Shown here: one piece after another, positions 22,396 to 22,829 of the stretch
How positions within the stretch are numbered: the first letter of the stretch is position 1
How the letters are laid out: every line of letters starts with the position of its first letter
Assembly: GCA_015222595.1 (NCBI GenBank)
Contig: JADFVP010000231.1
Location: forward strand, 1-22,829
Direction of reading: 5' to 3'
From: Pseudomonadota bacterium
Lineage (GTDB): Bacteria; Desulfobacterota; GWC2-55-46; JADFVP01
Length of the DNA stretch: 22,829 nucleotides
Notes under the pieces: generated by a model
Databases searched by the model: none
What the model was told of the DNA's origin: nothing
The model's input: the letters and a program-made list of their open reading frames with translations, nothing else
Program-made: the position numbers and the translations under genes

Positions 22396-22439
22396 GCAGT
22401 TCGCGATTACGAACTGCTGGGACAATTGCCGGGTATAAT
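22396..22439 (+). promoter_or_regulatory. Inverted repeat and -10 element before the CsgG-like gene
   Basis: A perfect inverted repeat, GCAGTTCG/CGAACTGC (22396-22403 and 22410-22417), covers the place of the -35 for TATAAT at 22434-22439. An activator or repressor could bind there. The start codon follows 25 bases after the -10. Confidence 0.55.
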
Positions 22440-22464
22440 GAAAGTATATTTGAAGGGAGATACA

Positions 22465-22829
22465 ATGATAAAAGGTTTATCTTTTAGACCTGTTCTGTTA
22501 TGCTTTTTTGCAGTCTTTCTGCTCGTTGGCGCTGGTTGCGGCCCTAAGGTTCAGGGTATTGTAAAAGATGACGTAACGCTGACGGAGACAGGCGATGAGC
22601 TTGCCGATATCGGAGAGCTTTACCGGGGGCCGATCTATAATGTAGCTATCATAGCCTTCGAGAACCAGACGCCGAGCAAGGCGATAGACGTCGGCGGAGC
22701 GGCAACCGAGATATTGAGAAGTATAGTCAAGAAGGCGGGCCTTGAGCCTATTCTTTTGACCTCAAGGGAATTGAGCGAGCAGGAGAAGTTAATAGCCCTT
22801 GAGCAGACCGGGGCGGTAAGGAAAGGCAA
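22465..22829 (+). CDS. CsgG-like lipoprotein (partial, cut by window end)
   Basis: The first 121 codons of a gene that runs off the window. The start ATG 22465 has GGGAG 5 bases upstream. A signal sequence (VLLCFFAVFLLVGAGC) ends in a lipobox-like GAGC with Cys25, predicting an outer-membrane lipoprotein. The part after it, IYNVAIIAFENQTPSKAIDVGGAATEILRSIV in part, fits the CsgG family start (V-A-V-x-x-F-x-N followed by a nucleophile-elbow-free alpha/beta fold). CsgG forms a secretion pore in curli systems, but many homologs pair with DUF799 and DUF4810 lipoproteins instead. The C-terminal part is unseen, so the family call is moderate. Confidence 0.7.
   Translation, partial: MIKGLSFRPVLLCFFAVFLLVGAGCGPKVQGIVKDDVTLTETGDELADIGELYRGPIYNVAIIAFENQTPSKAIDVGGAATEILRSIVKKAGLEPILLTSRELSEQEKLIALEQTGAVRKG

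Overview
The window comes from a Gram-negative (diderm) bacterium. Several genes encode predicted lipoproteins and a FlgT/GNA1162/CsgG-type outer-envelope set. The sulfur genes resemble those of Deltaproteobacteria (Desulfobacterota-like lineages), but the taxonomic call is inference from gene content only. Every gene I can support lies on the + strand. I see no rRNA, tRNA, insertion sequence, prophage or CRISPR array.

Region 1 (22-4314) looks like a cell-surface polymer or decoration locus. It holds a CDP-glycerol glycerophosphotransferase-like enzyme, an ABC-exporter-like protein whose ATPase domain has lost several catalytic motifs, and a LicC-type nucleotidyltransferase fused to a membrane anchor and an extracytoplasmic domain.

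Region 2 (4340-10940) is a reductive sulfur and amino-acid locus. A strong promoter, a textbook SAM-I (S-box) riboswitch and its terminator precede a threonine-synthase-family PLP enzyme. A regulatory gap with two promoter-like elements, a foldable leader and two perfect palindromes follows. Next comes an operon for a small siroheme sulfite reductase fused to ferredoxin clusters, a TusA-like protein, a MoaD/ThiS-like sulfur carrier with a Gly-Gly-Ile-Cys tail, and a stand-alone NIL-domain protein, closed by an intrinsic terminator. A CysM-type cysteine synthase, a JAMM protease and a MoeB/ThiF E1-like enzyme follow. The set matches protein-thiocarboxylate sulfur transfer as known for CysO/Mec/CysM in mycobacteria and HcyS/HcyD/HcyF in Wolinella.

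Region 3 (11138-17986) supplies sulfate and activates it. It has a radical-SAM-like protein with an atypical C-x8-C-x2-C motif, an SLC13-type permease translationally coupled to a universal stress protein, a 4Fe-4S-type APS/PAPS reductase, a CysQ phosphatase that seems to lack a standard start codon, and a bifunctional ATP sulfurylase/APS kinase. Regions 2 and 3 together encode most of the route from external sulfate to cysteine, with hints of a link to homocysteine and methionine.

Region 4 (18039-22829) starts after a strong hairpin. It has an M20-family amidohydrolase preceded by a tandemly duplicated ribosome-binding site and start, a small HAMP-domain membrane protein, and an envelope set: an exported FlgT-N-like protein, a GNA1162-family lipoprotein and a CsgG-like lipoprotein cut by the window edge.

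The points most worth following up are the SAM riboswitch on a threonine-synthase homolog beside thiocarboxylate genes, the radical SAM protein, the shortened cysteine motif in the sulfite reductase, the degenerate ABC ATPase, and the missing CysQ start codon.
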